Below the pieces are notes generated by a model that ran no database searches, was not told where the DNA came from, and saw only the letters and a list, made by a program, of their open reading frames with translations. From Reticulitermes lucifugus (Eukaryota > Arthropoda > Insecta > Blattodea > Rhinotermitidae), in assembly GCA_026260175.1 (NCBI GenBank), contig JAKCWW010000135.1:91560-155559 (forward strand): 64,000 nt of DNA. The letters run 5' to 3'. Made by a program: the position numbers and the translations under genes. Positions 10,240 to 23,819 of the stretch are shown here, piece by piece. Every line of letters begins with the position of its first letter. Within the stretch, counting starts at the first letter, position 1.

Positions 10240-13200
10240 CTTGCTATGTACACTTCACTTACCACCGTCCATTTGGCACTGTTATTCAACTATTATTTTG
10301 TCAGTGTTACTATTTTACACTGAAAGTCACAAGTATATATATATATATAAGGTTTTACAGGTCTCCAAAAGTGGTTTGCTTTCCATGCTATACACCATTA
10401 ATAACGAGAGAACAACTTGTTAAAATCAACAGGAAATTATAAATATTGATGTAGGCTAACTCCAGTGAAAGTGACACCTTCCTTAAAATATATAACTCAG
10501 AATTATTTGGGCAAAAAAAGTTAAGAGCTATCTACCATATATAAAAACTGATGGTGTATGGCAGTATGTATGTTTGTCTTCAGCTGATATTTCATCAAAG
10601 ATATTAATATGTTTTGCTAATTTGGGTAGGTTGTTTCAAACAGTAGGCAATTCCTGAAGGTCCACACATTATACGAATGCTTTTAAACTTTCTACAGCTG
10701 AACTGGATTTGACTCCATGCACTTCAAAATGATACAAGATTTTCTTCTTTATGACATAATGGTAGAGGTTAGTTTGACCTAATATGAACTTCATTCTGGT
10801 CTTGCCACAAAGAAAGAAACAAAAACTTGCAGTGTATTACTTTTAGGGAAAATATCTGGGTTTATTTCAGTTCAACTCTGACTTCAATCCCTTGAATAGT
10901 GCGGCCAGAATGATAGTTTCAAAATGCAAACCATTTCAAAACCCTGAAAACTCACTCACAGAACTGGGTGTAATATAGCAGCAAAAGATATTTATTCACT
11001 TCCTGGTGCAAAAGTTGAATAAACATAATACATGTAAGATTAATAAAATTAATACTGCACTGCAGGTACTTTTTTATAAAACATATATGACTACAGGGAA
11101 ACATCTGCTTGAGGTGACTTCAAACTTTTAACAACTCTTCAACATGTTCCACAATTTTTTTACATGGAAAAACGTTTGAACAAACAAGAAATGGTGACTA
11201 AACTCACACTCGTTTAAACAAATTTATATGAACAGTATTCCTAAACAGCTTATACACAGTGCCTCACCAGCAAAAGAAATGTCTGTAGACAACATGTTTT
11301 AACTGATTCTACACACTGCACTAATAGAGCAGTTTTATGCTAACCACATAAGTAAAGAAGTTCTTAACAGTCACGACAGGTTAAAAATTACTCACATGAG
11401 TGTATTTGGGTTATGACAATGAACACTTCCCCAGTGGGATTTAAAGGCATACATTCCTGTTCATTCCCTGGAACATTTGATTGTTGGGGAGCTACCAGAA
11501 ATGTCTGGCCAATCAGGCAGGCAGGCAGGACAGGCACTGCTCACATCAACTCGGGCCACACAAATTCAGACTGGTAGCAGTGTATACATATCACATGGCC
11601 TCTTCAATATCACTCCAATAAACTGAAGAGCTACCACCAACTGAGCATACAAGGCCTGATCAAGCATACTACTGGCCTACTACAGGCCATACTGCCACTG
11701 TTGGCTATGAAGACAATAATGGTTTTGAGGCCTCCTCTCAGAATAGAGACCACTGCAAGAAAATGGTGAGTCAACTCCACACAAGCCTATATAAGGAGGT
11801 TCTCAAAGAGATCAGCAGTTCTATCCAGAGATGACAAGACTTGGAGGGGTGGAAAGTGATGAGTCAGGCTCCTTGGGAAAACATAGTAAGAAATCCAAAA
11901 ACAATCATTTAATTAAAAACTTTAACATAAAAGGTGGGTGCAAATACACTGAATAAACAGTCACAGTCTGCCAACAAAGAGTGCACCATTAGATAGAAAG
12001 TTGGGTGCAGGGCTAACAACTCACTGTAAAAACGTAGCAGACTCTTTTGAACACAATTATCAACCTGCATTCCAGTAAATGGCAGGAAATTTCTTCAATA
12101 AATAAGCAACTATTGGCTCCCCAAGAAGCATTCTACTTGTGGAGTCAGTGACTATAAACATCTGGCAAAATCTCCAATTGGGTGCTCTACTGTGAAAATC
12201 CCTTACTTACCGGTATATCATTTGTTAGGAATGAAACAAAATTAAAGTGAAGACATGGCAAACTAGCAACATCAATTAAACAATTGAATGTGACAGATGT
12301 ACTCAGAAATTTTCATCTTATTTTCTGGTATTTACAACAATCAATTCCTTTTAAACTTCATCACAGCTGCCTTGTTATATGGACAAGCTACAATACCTTG
12401 TTAAAACAGTGGCAGTTTCTTTGAAAAGACAACCAACTAGTGTTTAAAAACTCTTTAGAAGGTTAACCTGCAATAATCAGAAATTCTAACACCAATACCA
12501 TGTTCACTCTGACACTTGCCAGTGATTCAGGATGTTCTACCACTTTTAAAGCAAAATAATTGTTAACATTCTAAGAAAATACTACATTACAGTAACTCCA
12601 CTGTTGCAAAGATTCTTCACAACACACACTTTTATTTTACAGGGAAATAAACTTTGTTGAAAATATTATTCCTATGAAAATATTTGAAAGGGAAAATGCT
12701 TAAATGCTTTTATTAAAGATTATACATACAATGAACATGTAACAACTTCCATTTTCCAACCCAAATGTTTGAGGCGGCAGCATCAAAATTGTTTAAGTAT
12801 GTGCATTTTGAGAGGTGTTATCATTTAATTCTGCATTTAAAAGTGTTCAAGTATAGTTGTTCTTGACCTCCCAAACATAGTTCATGTTAAGTTCAGCAGC
12901 TTAACCACCTCACATGAAAAACAGAAGGTATGTATGAGTAGTTCATGGTGAGCATATTCAGTAAAATCACAATGTTTTCAAAGTCCCTCAAAGGACTATA
13001 ATGTACACACAGGCATCACGGATAAGCAAGAACAGTGGCCACCACAAAAATTTTGCACCAACATTTCAATAAGCTTTATGCTAGCACCAGATAAAAAAAT
13101 GTACACAATACATGGTAAATCTTCTATGAAAAATTCTCATATCTTCCACATTAAAGAGAGTGTTTTCATGCTTTCAAAGTCAATAAACACACATTCTAGG

Positions 13201-15609
13201 ACCATGTGCATTGATGACATGCAATAAGAAGAGCATGTGCTCATATGACCTGTTAACATTTATATAATGCCTTTTCTAGTGGAAATACATTCTGTCACAT
13301 ACTGCTATAATCAGAAAAGAACTGCTCTTTGCATTACTGCCTTTCCCTTGTCTTCTGTCTCTTTGCAAAGAGCCAAGGTGAACAAAAGAACCAGTTTACA
13401 ACCAGCCACTTATTTTCAACTTGATGTAGCGCTGTTGGACTATATGACTATAATAATAATTTGCAGCACCAGATTCTCAAAAACCATAAAAAGGACCATA
13501 TTAGCAATTGAAATTATTATTCTACTATCTGTACTCAATATATAAAACACCCACCCTTAACTACAATATTTATACTAGTACTTACAAAATGACACAATCA
13601 ACTGCTCACTAATAATGCACCAACAGCATAAGCTCAGTATGCTGTCATGATGTCATTATTCTTGCACACTTGGAAAACATGCAAGATGAATAAATTTTAA
13701 CTTTAGACGCAGATATTCCCTTTATTTGAAATAAATTTTCACAAGCTTTTCTTTAAAAAAACAGTAAGGGAAATTTCTATTTCTATAGATGCAGCACACT
13801 TTTCTCCATTTCCCTCCAAATGCATTACTACAATTACAAATTGCACCTGCACTACTTGAAAATAAAGCATGAAAATACATATTAAGATGTGTTTCGTATG
13901 TGCCCAATGTAACAAGTCAACAGGTTTTTGTGAACATAGGCTAAGATGTTGTCAAATACACAAATGGAAACTTACAAAAAAAAATCCAATTTATTGGCCA
14001 TGAACCATGTGTAGATGCATGGATATGGTCTAAATGACATAATATACAACAACATTAAATATGCTGAAAACCACTTTCAATTAGTAAAAAAGAAATCATC
14101 ACTGATCTTCAAACAGTTGGTAAAAGTACATTATCACCCCATATCTCTATAAATAACCGTTCTTTCAGTACCTTGAAAATAAGAGATTACTAGGAACTCT
14201 TAAAAAAGAAACTGACTCAGAGCAATTACACACACTTAACCTAATTAAAATCAAATACAAAGAATATGCAAGTAACTTACATGATATGTCCATCATGTGG
14301 AAACTCTTTTCTCTTCATTTTCTTTTAACATATCATCTTCAGCACCAGCCAACCGAATGTCTTTATCGTAACACGTGACATTAATGACGACATATATACA
14401 TAAAATTCAGTTTGGTATTAAAATACTGCAAACATTAAAATGCAGGAATTCTAAGCAGAGAAGCTATAAAATGCAAATGTATGAAGCAGCTCATTTTCAA
14501 TACTGCCACAAGGCACAATAACTTGATGTCTGAAAGGACAGCTCCTGTCTCTTCAAAAGCAATCATTAATTCTCTCTTTGTTCAGTACTTCATTATTTTT
14601 GGTGCATCAAAATTCAATGTGACTAAAGTTCATTGAGACTCAGTATCTAAAATCCTCTCCCAATGATTCCAAATTTAATTACACATATTTTATAAAAACA
14701 ACAATAACAATAACAAGAACACAAAACCTGTACCTGTGAAAATTGGATTACATACAACATCATATTAAAGGTACTAGTGGAGTTGCCCCAGTTTGGTAGC
14801 CACCCTGGTAAGACACACCCCACTCAAGAACAAATACACACTACATAAGAAAGGGTAATTTCCAAGTTGCCAACATGGGGAGTCTGCACACCAGCTAGGA
14901 CTTCCAATTTAAAATTCAAATCTCGTGCTGCAGTGGTACATTTGATGGGAGTAATCTCATTAGGTGTGAAAGATGGCTTGATCCCTATCATTAAGACCCT
15001 CCCTACATATGCTTTGAAAGGTGCAAGGAAGTAAGACAGACAATCCTGTTTAGAAAGACATGCACCTGATGTTTTCAATATGAGGCTGATGCATTAAACT
15101 ACCACCCTGGATGAGTATTTTGTAAAAACCCTGGCCCACAACTTTGCAGTCTGAAATAAAACTGGTTATTTCTACTACATAAAACTCAAAACTTCATCAT
15201 GTTTGTGCAATTTGAGGTGCTCATGGAGATAACCATAATGATTATGGTGTTCTGGGATGTGACAGTGCATAATATTTATTCATTTGTTTAGTTATTCACA
15301 GTTTGTTTAATGATGAGTATATACATATTTCAGATTGTATAGCATCAAAAAGTAAGATGATTAGTAAATGATAAACTCGAAAGGACACAGAAAGAAGCAG
15401 TCATAATTAAGCCAATACCCCAGCATTTGCCTGGAGGAAATGAGGACAATCAGAAGGAACCTCATTCAAGATAGTCATTGTTCCATTCAAACCAGACAAC
15501 TCTTGCATACAAGGTAGAAGTATTATAACTTGAGCGAACATTCTAGTGACATCCTCTAGTCTGGTAATGACACTGTGCCAACTGCTACCTTTTATGCTAA
15601 AGACAGGGC

Positions 15610-15675
15610 AGCAGAATCCTCCAAAACACCATCATTCATCTACCAAACCACATGCTGTGACATCCCAGAAGACTG
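15610..15675 (+). repeat. Decayed copy of the hammerhead-like/box family
   Basis: A CTAAAGA-like core remnant, a CAGAATCCTCC segment and AAAACACC are followed by GTGACATCCCAGAAGACTGT. The order matches the copies at 4.2 and 38.8 kb. A minus-strand relative of the box lies near 16020-16060. Confidence 0.4.
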
Positions 15676-18445
15676 TACTCTGAATACTTAGTACTTGTCA
15701 ACAAATATCAATGCCGTATGTTACAGTACAAGATGATCTGCAAAGCATCAGAAACAATATGATCATTGCCTTTATCTTTCTGTCACATGGGATGACTCCT
15801 GGAATCTTCCTTTTGTTTGGGATGGAAATCCCGAGCATGAAGCAAATATAACAGTCTCAATCAAACATGCTGCTACTGGAAATACAAGGTTTTACTTGTG
15901 CAACAATTCTCAATCAATGGTACATGCCTCATATGGAAGGAAAACTTGACATGACAGAACAATGACATCGAAAAATTGGTTTCTTGCATGACTCTCCCAA
16001 CATGTTTGATAAAGAGACTCAAGTCCTCAGGGATGTTATGCCATGTTGCACAGTAAACAGTTGCTGACATTTTCAAGGATTGTAGTGCCCTTATGTTCAG
16101 GGGATATGTTGTGTATACATTAAACATTGGTATGGCCTGAGACTGTCCTTGCCTGTGTCCACATGGCCGAGGTAAAGGACAGAAATCACACTGCACATGT
16201 ACACACCCAACTAGGTAGTGTTAGGGTTTCCATTATTCACTTGATGATGGGGCAATAAGGAAAATCATGAGAGCCCACAGATAAAACCTAAAGCTTAAGG
16301 ACTGAAAACAATGGTGGAAGGCTGTTATACCTCAAATATTCAGTTTGGACTTCATCAGAGGTAAGCCAACATACACAATGTATCTTGCTAATCTCAAACC
16401 TGAGATCTCAAACACATTTACATTAAGTGTAACTATATTTAAATTAGAGTAAAACAGGTACTGTCTCATGCCTTGCACACTTGACCAGCATAGATCACTA
16501 ATGATCAAGGGAAATTACAATACTTTACTGAAGTCTGTAACTGCTAATATTGGGAATTAATGTGTATGATACTTGATTGTATGTTCCTAATGCTAACTGC
16601 AAGATATAAAGAGACACATTGAAAGGAAACATCACTACCTGGGAGCCGACTCCTCATGCCAACAAATGTAGATGAACAAATTATACTATCTCAGCATAAA
16701 GAAAGGGGCAACCTACCTGCTTCACTGAAAACAAAATGTGCTTGCCTGCAACTATCAAGCAAAATTTCATGCACATGTGTGAATAACAGATATTCCACTC
16801 CAGTTATCCACATAAAATAAATGTCTGTATGAAAGCTTTCTGTATGTGACAACATTCTCAACAGCCTTAAAGTCAAACTTATCAACAAAAGTTGCCAAAT
16901 AATAAACATGAACTAAAAAAATGGAGACTGACATTTCTTGTATACAAGTAAAATTATGTCCATTATGAGGCCTGATCTTAAAAATATCAGAACAATTGTT
17001 TTATGGAACGTGAACAGTCACAAAATGCAAAACCCTACATCTTGAAGAATGCCACTTGCCCCAGTTATTGTCCAATTCACACATTATATACAGCGTTAAA
17101 TTCAACATTACAGCTTTAAAGAAAGACTTCATACTTGAAACATCAAAAAACTGTTTAATTGGAAAGACCAACACAGTGACTGATAAAGTATGTTACATTT
17201 TATGCAGAGCATAATTTATTATACAGCCGTTCCCCCAATCCTAAAACATTAGCCACAAAGTTTAATACACAATTCCCCTTATTTAGTTCACACATTTTCT
17301 CTTTGTTTCTGTCTAAAATTAATCTGCTCCTGTATAAGAAATAATATGTTATCCACTATGAAGGCCTGATAATACTAGAAACTAACAAATCCTACAATGA
17401 GGATATATATATATATACATATAGCCTCAAATGGGTGACTGAAAGCAAGCAGCTTTTTATCATTAGTGCAGTTCTGCACCCATTAACTTTCAAACTACAT
17501 ATAATAATCATAACTGCCAAAATTCTGGTAAATTCCTGGATTAATCCAAATTGATTAATAGGCCTGAAATTCTCTCCTGATCTCTTGATTTTGCAACTTG
17601 TCACAGATTAATTAAAACACTAGTACTATCACTGACAGACCCCTTCCGCCAACCTGAACAAGCTCAAGAACAGAAAACAAAAATGATGTTCGGGTGATTC
17701 TGAGACATTCTAAATTATAGGTGTTGTAACAAACAGGCTTTCTTGACAGTCTTTACAAGCTAGACTCAAACAGGGTTGATTGTTTTTAGCTACTATTACA
17801 TATTAATTCCCACACTTCACTTCCTCCTCCAACCTGTAGCACATACTGTAATTTTACAGCAAACTTCAACAAATAAACATTTTGTTATAACAGTGACTTG
17901 TAGCATTTAAATTTACTTACAGATCAATATAACCTTGATCTTTCAAACACACAGCCCGCAGAAATTTGTAATGAGGCTAACACACATTTTGATATTGACA
18001 AAGGTTTACTGTCCTTCTTATAATTTTTATTGCATAACACAGCCAAGATATCCTGCAAAATTAAATCCAATGAGTATTTTACATCCTTGTCTTTTCCACT
18101 TTCAAAAATTTGGAAATAAAGCACAACGAGGGACAGTGACATCGTAAGTTGCGATGCAAAATGTCAAGTTGGATTTCAAATTTGGCCCACAACCAGTTTT
18201 GAGTTTGCCCCCAATAAGCCCACAACTGAACCAGATAACCCATCCAGCCTATTACCTTTTGACCTGCAAATGTTAAATTACATATTGTACTTGAAACTAC
18301 AGATAGTTTGAAAATAACCAACACAAAGTTCCGAAGGTACAGGTGTACATCAATACACATAAATTTTGCACAATCCCATGGACATCATGCTGATCTCATT
18401 AAATAAAAAGAGACTTTTGGAGAAGACATTCTGGTTTGTATACAA

Positions 18446-18726
18446 TTCAGTATAAAAATCACAAAAGCAGTCAAACACAACTACTTTATCGTAACCAAAG
18501 TTAGTTAGTTAGTTACAAGAAACTGTAACATGTTCCAGCCAACAAACCATCTTCAGGCAAAGTCAATATAAAATACATCAAGGAAGGTATGATAAGATTG
18601 AGAGTATTTTATATCGACCTCACCTGAAGATGGTCTGTTCGCTGAAACATGTTGCAATTTCTTGTAACTAACTTTGGTTACAATAAAGTAGTTGTGTTTG
18701 ACTGATACTGTGATTTTTATATTGAA
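18446..18726. repeat. 281-bp inverted repeat with hammerhead-like cores
   Basis: Two copies face each other. Each carries CCTGAAGATGG (plus strand at 18624-18634, minus strand at 18557-18547), then a GAAACATGTT or GGAACATGTT segment, TTTCTTGTAACTAACT and GTAGTTGTGTTTGACTG. The central GTCAATATAAAATAC pairs with GTATTTTATATCGAC, leaving a spacer of about 27 bases. Helix II is weak in both copies. The tail GTTGTGTTTGACTG recurs near 32095 on the minus strand, marking another relative. Confidence 0.75.
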
Positions 18727-19698
18727 AAAGAGATTTGGTACTGTCATGAACACATCTGACAGAACCCTTGGAAACACCAAACCATATCCAAACAGAATGG
18801 AATTTCCTATCTCCATATGCATTTCTATGTTCCACCCCTCATAAATTACGTGTTATGGTATTCTCTGGGGTCATGAAAAAATTCTCCATTAAGTAAAATT
18901 AAATTAAATTCACATACTAGTTTCTGAGACTATATTTGAATTGAAAGGTGTCTGTATGTATGTGAATACAGTCAATACAATTCTCTGAATGCAGTAACTA
19001 CCACAAGTGCCATGAAATGAGAAGCAGTTCATTTCATTGAGAAGCAACAACCAAACTCACATTCCTCAAAATGTTGTTGACTGAACAAAAAACCACATAT
19101 TTTCTCGCACATCTGTACAATTCACATTCCCTCTTCTCACTTGTTTCACTTAATATATGATGTTTTGGGAAGAAAAAATTTCTTCTGTTTCTGGCATAAT
19201 AACAAATTTCCATCTACAGCAGGAGGAGGATGTAGTGTGAGATGTATAAATTACACAAACTACATGATGCCACTAGCAAGAGAGAGCTGAGCGAGAGAGA
19301 GATAATAGAGTGAAACCAACAATGAATATAAATACTCAGTAATTACTGGTATGCCCCTTTATAAATTTTCCTTACAAAGAAGAACAGGCAGAAAAGTAAT
19401 AACTATTATTAGACTTTATTAGATAATAGGACGCTATATTTGGTGACAAAAAACAACTTCATTACTCCCTTTCTGATCACAGTATTACTGCTGTTGCTTG
19501 ACAAGTTTTATTCCATTCATATGGTTATCTCAAGCAATCTTATTTATCAGTTTTCTTGCTCAACATAAGTTCTAAGACTGGTTAACAATACAAGATGAGT
19601 AAAAAAAACTTTAAATAAAGATGAAACTTTCCTGATCTGATGCGTGTGTCAAGTTGTCATACAACATACACATTATATATGAAACCTGGTTATAAATA

Positions 19699-20495
19699 CA
19701 GTAGAATTCCTTTAATCCAGCTACTGATAATCCAGCACTCCTAATCACCTGGCACTTGAGAAAATTAGTACCAAGACCAGAAGTTCCACAGTCTGTAACT
19801 TCCGGAACACATACTGATTCCATGGTTTTATTTTGGGTTATCTGGACTTTATTCAGACCATCGAGCTATTATAATGGCTTCAAAATTTCCCAACATGAGT
19901 ACACAAGATAGTGCTGGCAAGAGGAAACATATAACATATTAACGATTCCTCAGAAACTGGAAATAATTAGGAGGCTTGTAAGTGGTGAATGCCAAAGTGT
20001 GGTTATGGCTTTATACAACACTGGATTGTCAATTATCTACAATATAAAGAAACAGAACGACTAATTACAAACGTTTATGGTGTCAAGTGAAAATGTAAAT
20101 GCCTTTTTCAAGTGACAGACATTGAAAGAAGAACCTAATTAGCACAATTCGACAAGGTGTTGTATAAGTGGTTTACAGCAATGTGTTCTGAAAGAAACCC
20201 TGTGACTGGGCCTATGATAATCGAAAATGTTACATATTTTTTACGATGAAGTGAAAATAACTGACAAGCCCATATTTTCTGAGGCCTGGCTGTGAAATTT
20301 TAAAGAACCAGCAGCTGAAGGAGATATCCAAATGGAATACTCCTCTGGTTAGTTGTGCAGCTCAAGCATAGGAGCAGTAACAAAAAGTTATCTGTAAGAG
20401 CTTGGGTTATTATACGTACTGTCTAATGATCTCGAATATTTGATAATTCGGCACCTGTCCAGTCCCTTGGATGCCAGAGTAAAGGAACCCTATCG
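19699..20495 (+). pseudogene. Decayed, internally deleted Tigger/pogo transposon
   Basis: The ends start CAGTAGAATTCCTTTAATCC and finish with an imperfect inverted copy (GGAACCCTATCG), flanked by TA. From the ATG at 19874 a broken frame reads MASKFPN, then KRKHIT, a stop, and a run close to IPQKLEIIRRLVSGECQSV followed by SIIYNIKKQ. This matches the CENP-B-type N-terminal helix-turn-helix of Tigger transposases (KRK-LT--QKLEII---E-G). A later segment (NPVTGPMIIE) matches the second DNA-binding helix region. Stops and frameshifts are frequent and the DDE catalytic domain is missing, so the copy is dead. Confidence 0.8.
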
Positions 20496-20695
20496 TATTT
20501 ACAAACAACTCTTCCCACTTGTATCTTATTTTAACAAAGTATGATGCTCAATTCAGGTTTATACACAGCTGGCCAATAAATTTCCAAAATTTTAGGCAAG
20601 TCATATTATTAAAACACTCTATAAAATCATCTTTCACCACAGAAATGTTCCAATTCTTGCTCCTTCCCTGGGCAAGTGAAAAGGTAAAGCAAACA

Positions 20696-21087
20696 CTTTT
20701 CTTCTACATAAGAAAAAGTTACTGTTATACTGCATGACCCATGTGAACTACATATGTAGAATTATATTCAAACTTCGAAGTAATTACTGACAGTCTCCCC
20801 GCACCGTAACCTCAGCAGTGTATGGCAGTGAATGGTCTGCTTCATGATTTAGCCACTTTAATCCTGGTGAAACAACCCGTATATAGGCCCCCTTTTCTTC
20901 TACATAAGAAAAAGTTACTGTTATACTGCATGACCCATGTGAACTACATATGTAGAATTATATTCAAACTTCGAAGTAATTACTGACAGTCTCCCCGCAC
21001 CGTAACCTCAGCAGTGTATGGCAGTGAATGGTCTGCTTCATGATTTAGCCACTTTAATCCTGGTGAAACAACCCGTATATAGGCCCC
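20696..21087 (+). repeat. Perfect 196-bp tandem duplication
   Basis: Bases 20696-20891 and 20892-21087 appear identical by eye. The unit's 3' part (GCAGTGAATGGTCTGCTTCA onward) is related to dispersed repeats near 35200-35290 and 36720-36790. The identity implies a recent duplication or an assembly duplication. Confidence 0.9.
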
Positions 21088-21185
21088 AGAGCTAGTCTAC
21101 ACACTATGGAAAAGGAGAAAAATCTCTGCCCCAGCTGGGGATCAAACCCCATTCCCCAGTCATATAGCCCATAGACTGAGTCAAT
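21088..21185 (-). repeat. tRNA-derived SINE fragment
   Basis: On the minus strand a B-box-like GGTTTGATCCCC is followed by AGCTGGGGCAGAGATTTTTC, a layout typical of tRNA-headed insect SINEs. The A-box side is weak, and no cloverleaf that would support a functional tRNA was found. Confidence 0.5.
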
Positions 21186-22102
21186 ATCAACTAATATTTA
21201 AATAAAATTTATACTAAAATAACAATTCTGCAAACATTGTAACATATATTTATGAAGATCGTTTATTTCGTAATGACTTCCACTGAAACGTGTCGAAGCC
21301 GACAGCACTGCTGTTTCATATTTGGGAGCTTTTGGGTACAAATCTATACCCAGAAACTGATCATCCTAAGATTTTTCAAGTTTTTCCTCATTCCCAATGT
21401 AAATGCAGGGACAGTACCTAAAATAAGGTTACAAACACTTACTACCACATTATATCAAATTCATTATTCAGTAATCATACACCCACTGCACTTTATATAC
21501 TGTGAGGTATTGCAAATCTCACTAAATAAACCAATGAATGAATAAATGAATGACTAAATACATAAATAAATAAATCAATAAACATAATAGATTCTGTTAC
21601 AGCAGAAGTTCTTTGTATCTAAATTACTGCTCAGTGGCAATATAACTATTACATGTGATGAGCAGGGAATGACACTAGTGCCAGTTCACTGAGTCATGAC
21701 AGTATAACCATAACTCTTGATGTGTAGGAAATATCACAACCAAAAATTAGTTTAGTTTACTTTCGATTTGAAGTGCTTCTTAGTGCTTTTTGACATTTAT
21801 GAAAAACAAGTGCAGTTAAATTAACTACAAACTGACTTATTAAACAAACAAACAACCAACCAATCAATCAGTCTGTTTAGTGACAGTCCTGCAGATGAAG
21901 TTAATGTTCCATGGACAAGTCTGAGCATTATAATCAAATACAAAATTCAGCTTCTACAGATGTCATAACAGCACATGAATACAGAAACATGTTCACCATG
22001 GTCTGAACCATATCAACTGCACTCTCTCTCAAGCTCTCCTCACAGTGTCTGCTGGAAATTACCCCTTCATAATATAGAAAGAAGTGTAGATCTGCACATT
22101 AC

Positions 22103-22220
22103 CTGTAGTAGCTTTGTCCAAGGCTGCAATTCCTTGTCCAGCCATCAATCCAGATGGCCCAGGTTGACCCACCGGGGATGCAGGAAGAACATCTTCACGA
22201 TTATTGCTGTCAGAATCATC
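22103..22220 (-). CDS. BTB gene, third coding exon (linker)
   Basis: The exon begins after CTTTACAG and ends at ACTACAG|GTAATG. It is 118 bases long, entering in phase 0 and leaving in phase 1. It encodes a flexible linker that starts DDSDSNNREDVLP, passes through a Pro/Gly-rich stretch and ends KATT plus one base. No domain is visible. Its phase-1 end fits both candidate downstream exons (8339-7975 and 3497-3277), which makes it the likely branch point for alternative splicing. Confidence 0.8.
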
Positions 22221-23723
22221 CTGTAAAGTCAGAGAATTCACACACTGCACCAGGCTGACTTAGTATTGCTGTTTTCAAACAATATGAGCCACATTAGCTC
22301 AGAGAGTAAAGTGAAAGACTGTAGACTGAATAACTACAGTGTGATTCTTGGAACAGACAATGAAATATTTATCACTCACTACCTCTTCACGAATTGAGCT
22401 GAAGCTCAAAGAGAACCAGTGGTACTTTTCACTAGCTCCAGTGTGATGCTGACTTGATATTAATAACAGAGTTGTATTTCATACCCCCAACAGGCCTTCA
22501 TGTCATGGCACTCAATACAGAGATAACTCCCTCGGGATGGCATTAATTAAAAAAACAAACAGGAAATAAATTTTTCACATTGTATGTTTGTTGATATTTT
22601 TTTTTTATTCAATATGTTCATACGAATATTCAAGCAGGATGGTACAACAGTTGCATATCTCATCTGCATTTTTGAGATAGCCAGTTTATATCTCAGTTGT
22701 GGCAGTCTAGCTTGAGGTTTATATGGTTCTCCTCAGTCTGACCATGCAAATTTCTTCAAACGCAAAACCCCCTCCTTGCATGTAATTTCCTATTCTCAAT
22801 TCATGTTCACCTTTCGATCCCACTAAACACTAAAAAAGTCTCCAGTTTAAACAGTGTAATTAACTTACTTAAAAATGAATTACAGTGTAGCCAATGGACA
22901 TAACACTAGAAAACATGTAAACTATGAGTGCAGATTCCATGTCAATCTCTGCTTTTAAAAATAGTCTCCTCCACTTCTGCTAAGCTACCTAATACTCTCT
23001 CCCCTCCCCTATTTGGAAAGAAGAAAACTCTCCTGTTGTTACCAACAACTGGACCATGATCCTTAGGTTACCTGGCTTATGGCCTAGTCACTATACCAAA
23101 ATGCTATCCCAGTTCCTGATAACCACCCTGGCTGTTGCTCACTAATAAAAATACATTCCTTCAAAATTGGTCTGAATTGCGCTTTTCACACGTTCACAAT
23201 GAAAAGTCTGTCTATAATAACTTCAGAACCAATAAATAGACTTTTATAAAATTTGATACTGGTGGATTTTTTCTAAAATACATTGAAACATTCTAACTTT
23301 GGTAAAACTTGGATAACAATAACACACACTTTGCACAAAGACCAACTTGCATTTCTTTGTGTCACTCGTGTGTTATTCTTGCTCAACTCACCAAGTATTG
23401 ATTGAAAGCAAAACAGTTACAAACAAAAGCTGTAGAGAAAAACGAAACAGACACACTTCATGCCCAATAATTTTTTTTCAGTAAGTCTTGTGGTTTTCTG
23501 GATTATTAAATAAAAGATATTTTGAGCTCTGCAGAGGTGATGACAGAGCCAACAGACCAAAAATGTTACTCTGTACATATATTTCATAATTTCATAATTA
23601 TTCACAGAATGACAAAGCATAATGTATGCACCCACCCTTACCTGACAGTCTACCTGTATCCACTGACGTCAGGTTCTGACCATCTTATCCATAATCACCA
23701 ACTAAGCTTAGACGAATACTAAC
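22221..23723 (-). other. Intron of the BTB gene
   Basis: This lies between the linker exon and the acidic exon. A tRNA-like SINE relic (minus strand, near 23040-23110) is possible. No other feature is recognised. Confidence 0.7.
22293..22362 (+). repeat. tRNA-like SINE head
   Basis: TTAGCTCAGAGAGTAAAG resembles a tRNA D-arm/A box. About 35 bases on, GTGTGATTCTTGG resembles a decayed B box. The acceptor stem does not pair, so this is not called as a tRNA gene. Confidence 0.35.
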
Positions 23724-23819
23724 CTGATGTTCAAGGCTGTAGTCTTCATCTTGGCCATCTGCCTCTACTTCTCCTTCAAAGTAACTGTGTTCAAAGTCTA
23801 TTTCTTGTTTTATTGACTT
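23724..23819 (-). CDS. BTB gene, second coding exon (acidic, SUMO-type motif)
   Basis: This 96-base, phase 0-0 exon is flanked by TTGCAG and a GTTAGT donor. It encodes 32 residues starting KSIKQEIDFEHSYFEGEVE and ending DYSLEHQ. The IKQE tetrapeptide matches the consensus for SUMO attachment (hydrophobic-K-x-E), and IKQEIDFE-like acidic linkers are common between the BTB and DNA-binding parts of insect BTB factors. It is too short to identify alone; the call rests on perfect phase matching with the BTB exon 2.7 kb upstream and the next exon 1.5 kb downstream. Confidence 0.85.

Larger units (their letters stand above)
8340..22102 (-). other. Large intron of the BTB gene (about 13.8 kb)
   Basis: This lies between the linker exon and the AT-hook-type exon, with GT/AG ends and matching phase 1. 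It holds a small tandem repeat, a hammerhead-like motif (10.2 kb), an inverted-repeat pair (18.4-18.7 kb), a Tigger fossil (19.7-20.5 kb), the 196-bp duplication and SINE pieces. No further exon was recognised. Confidence 0.7.

Noticed and set aside
15873-16196. 107-codon minus-strand open frame
   Set aside because: It reads through a copy of the dispersed 3' box (the ATWHNIPED-type peptide is a translation of that repeat).
22293-22362. tRNA gene
   Set aside because: An A-box-like segment is present, but the acceptor and T-arm stems do not pair. It was treated as a SINE relic.
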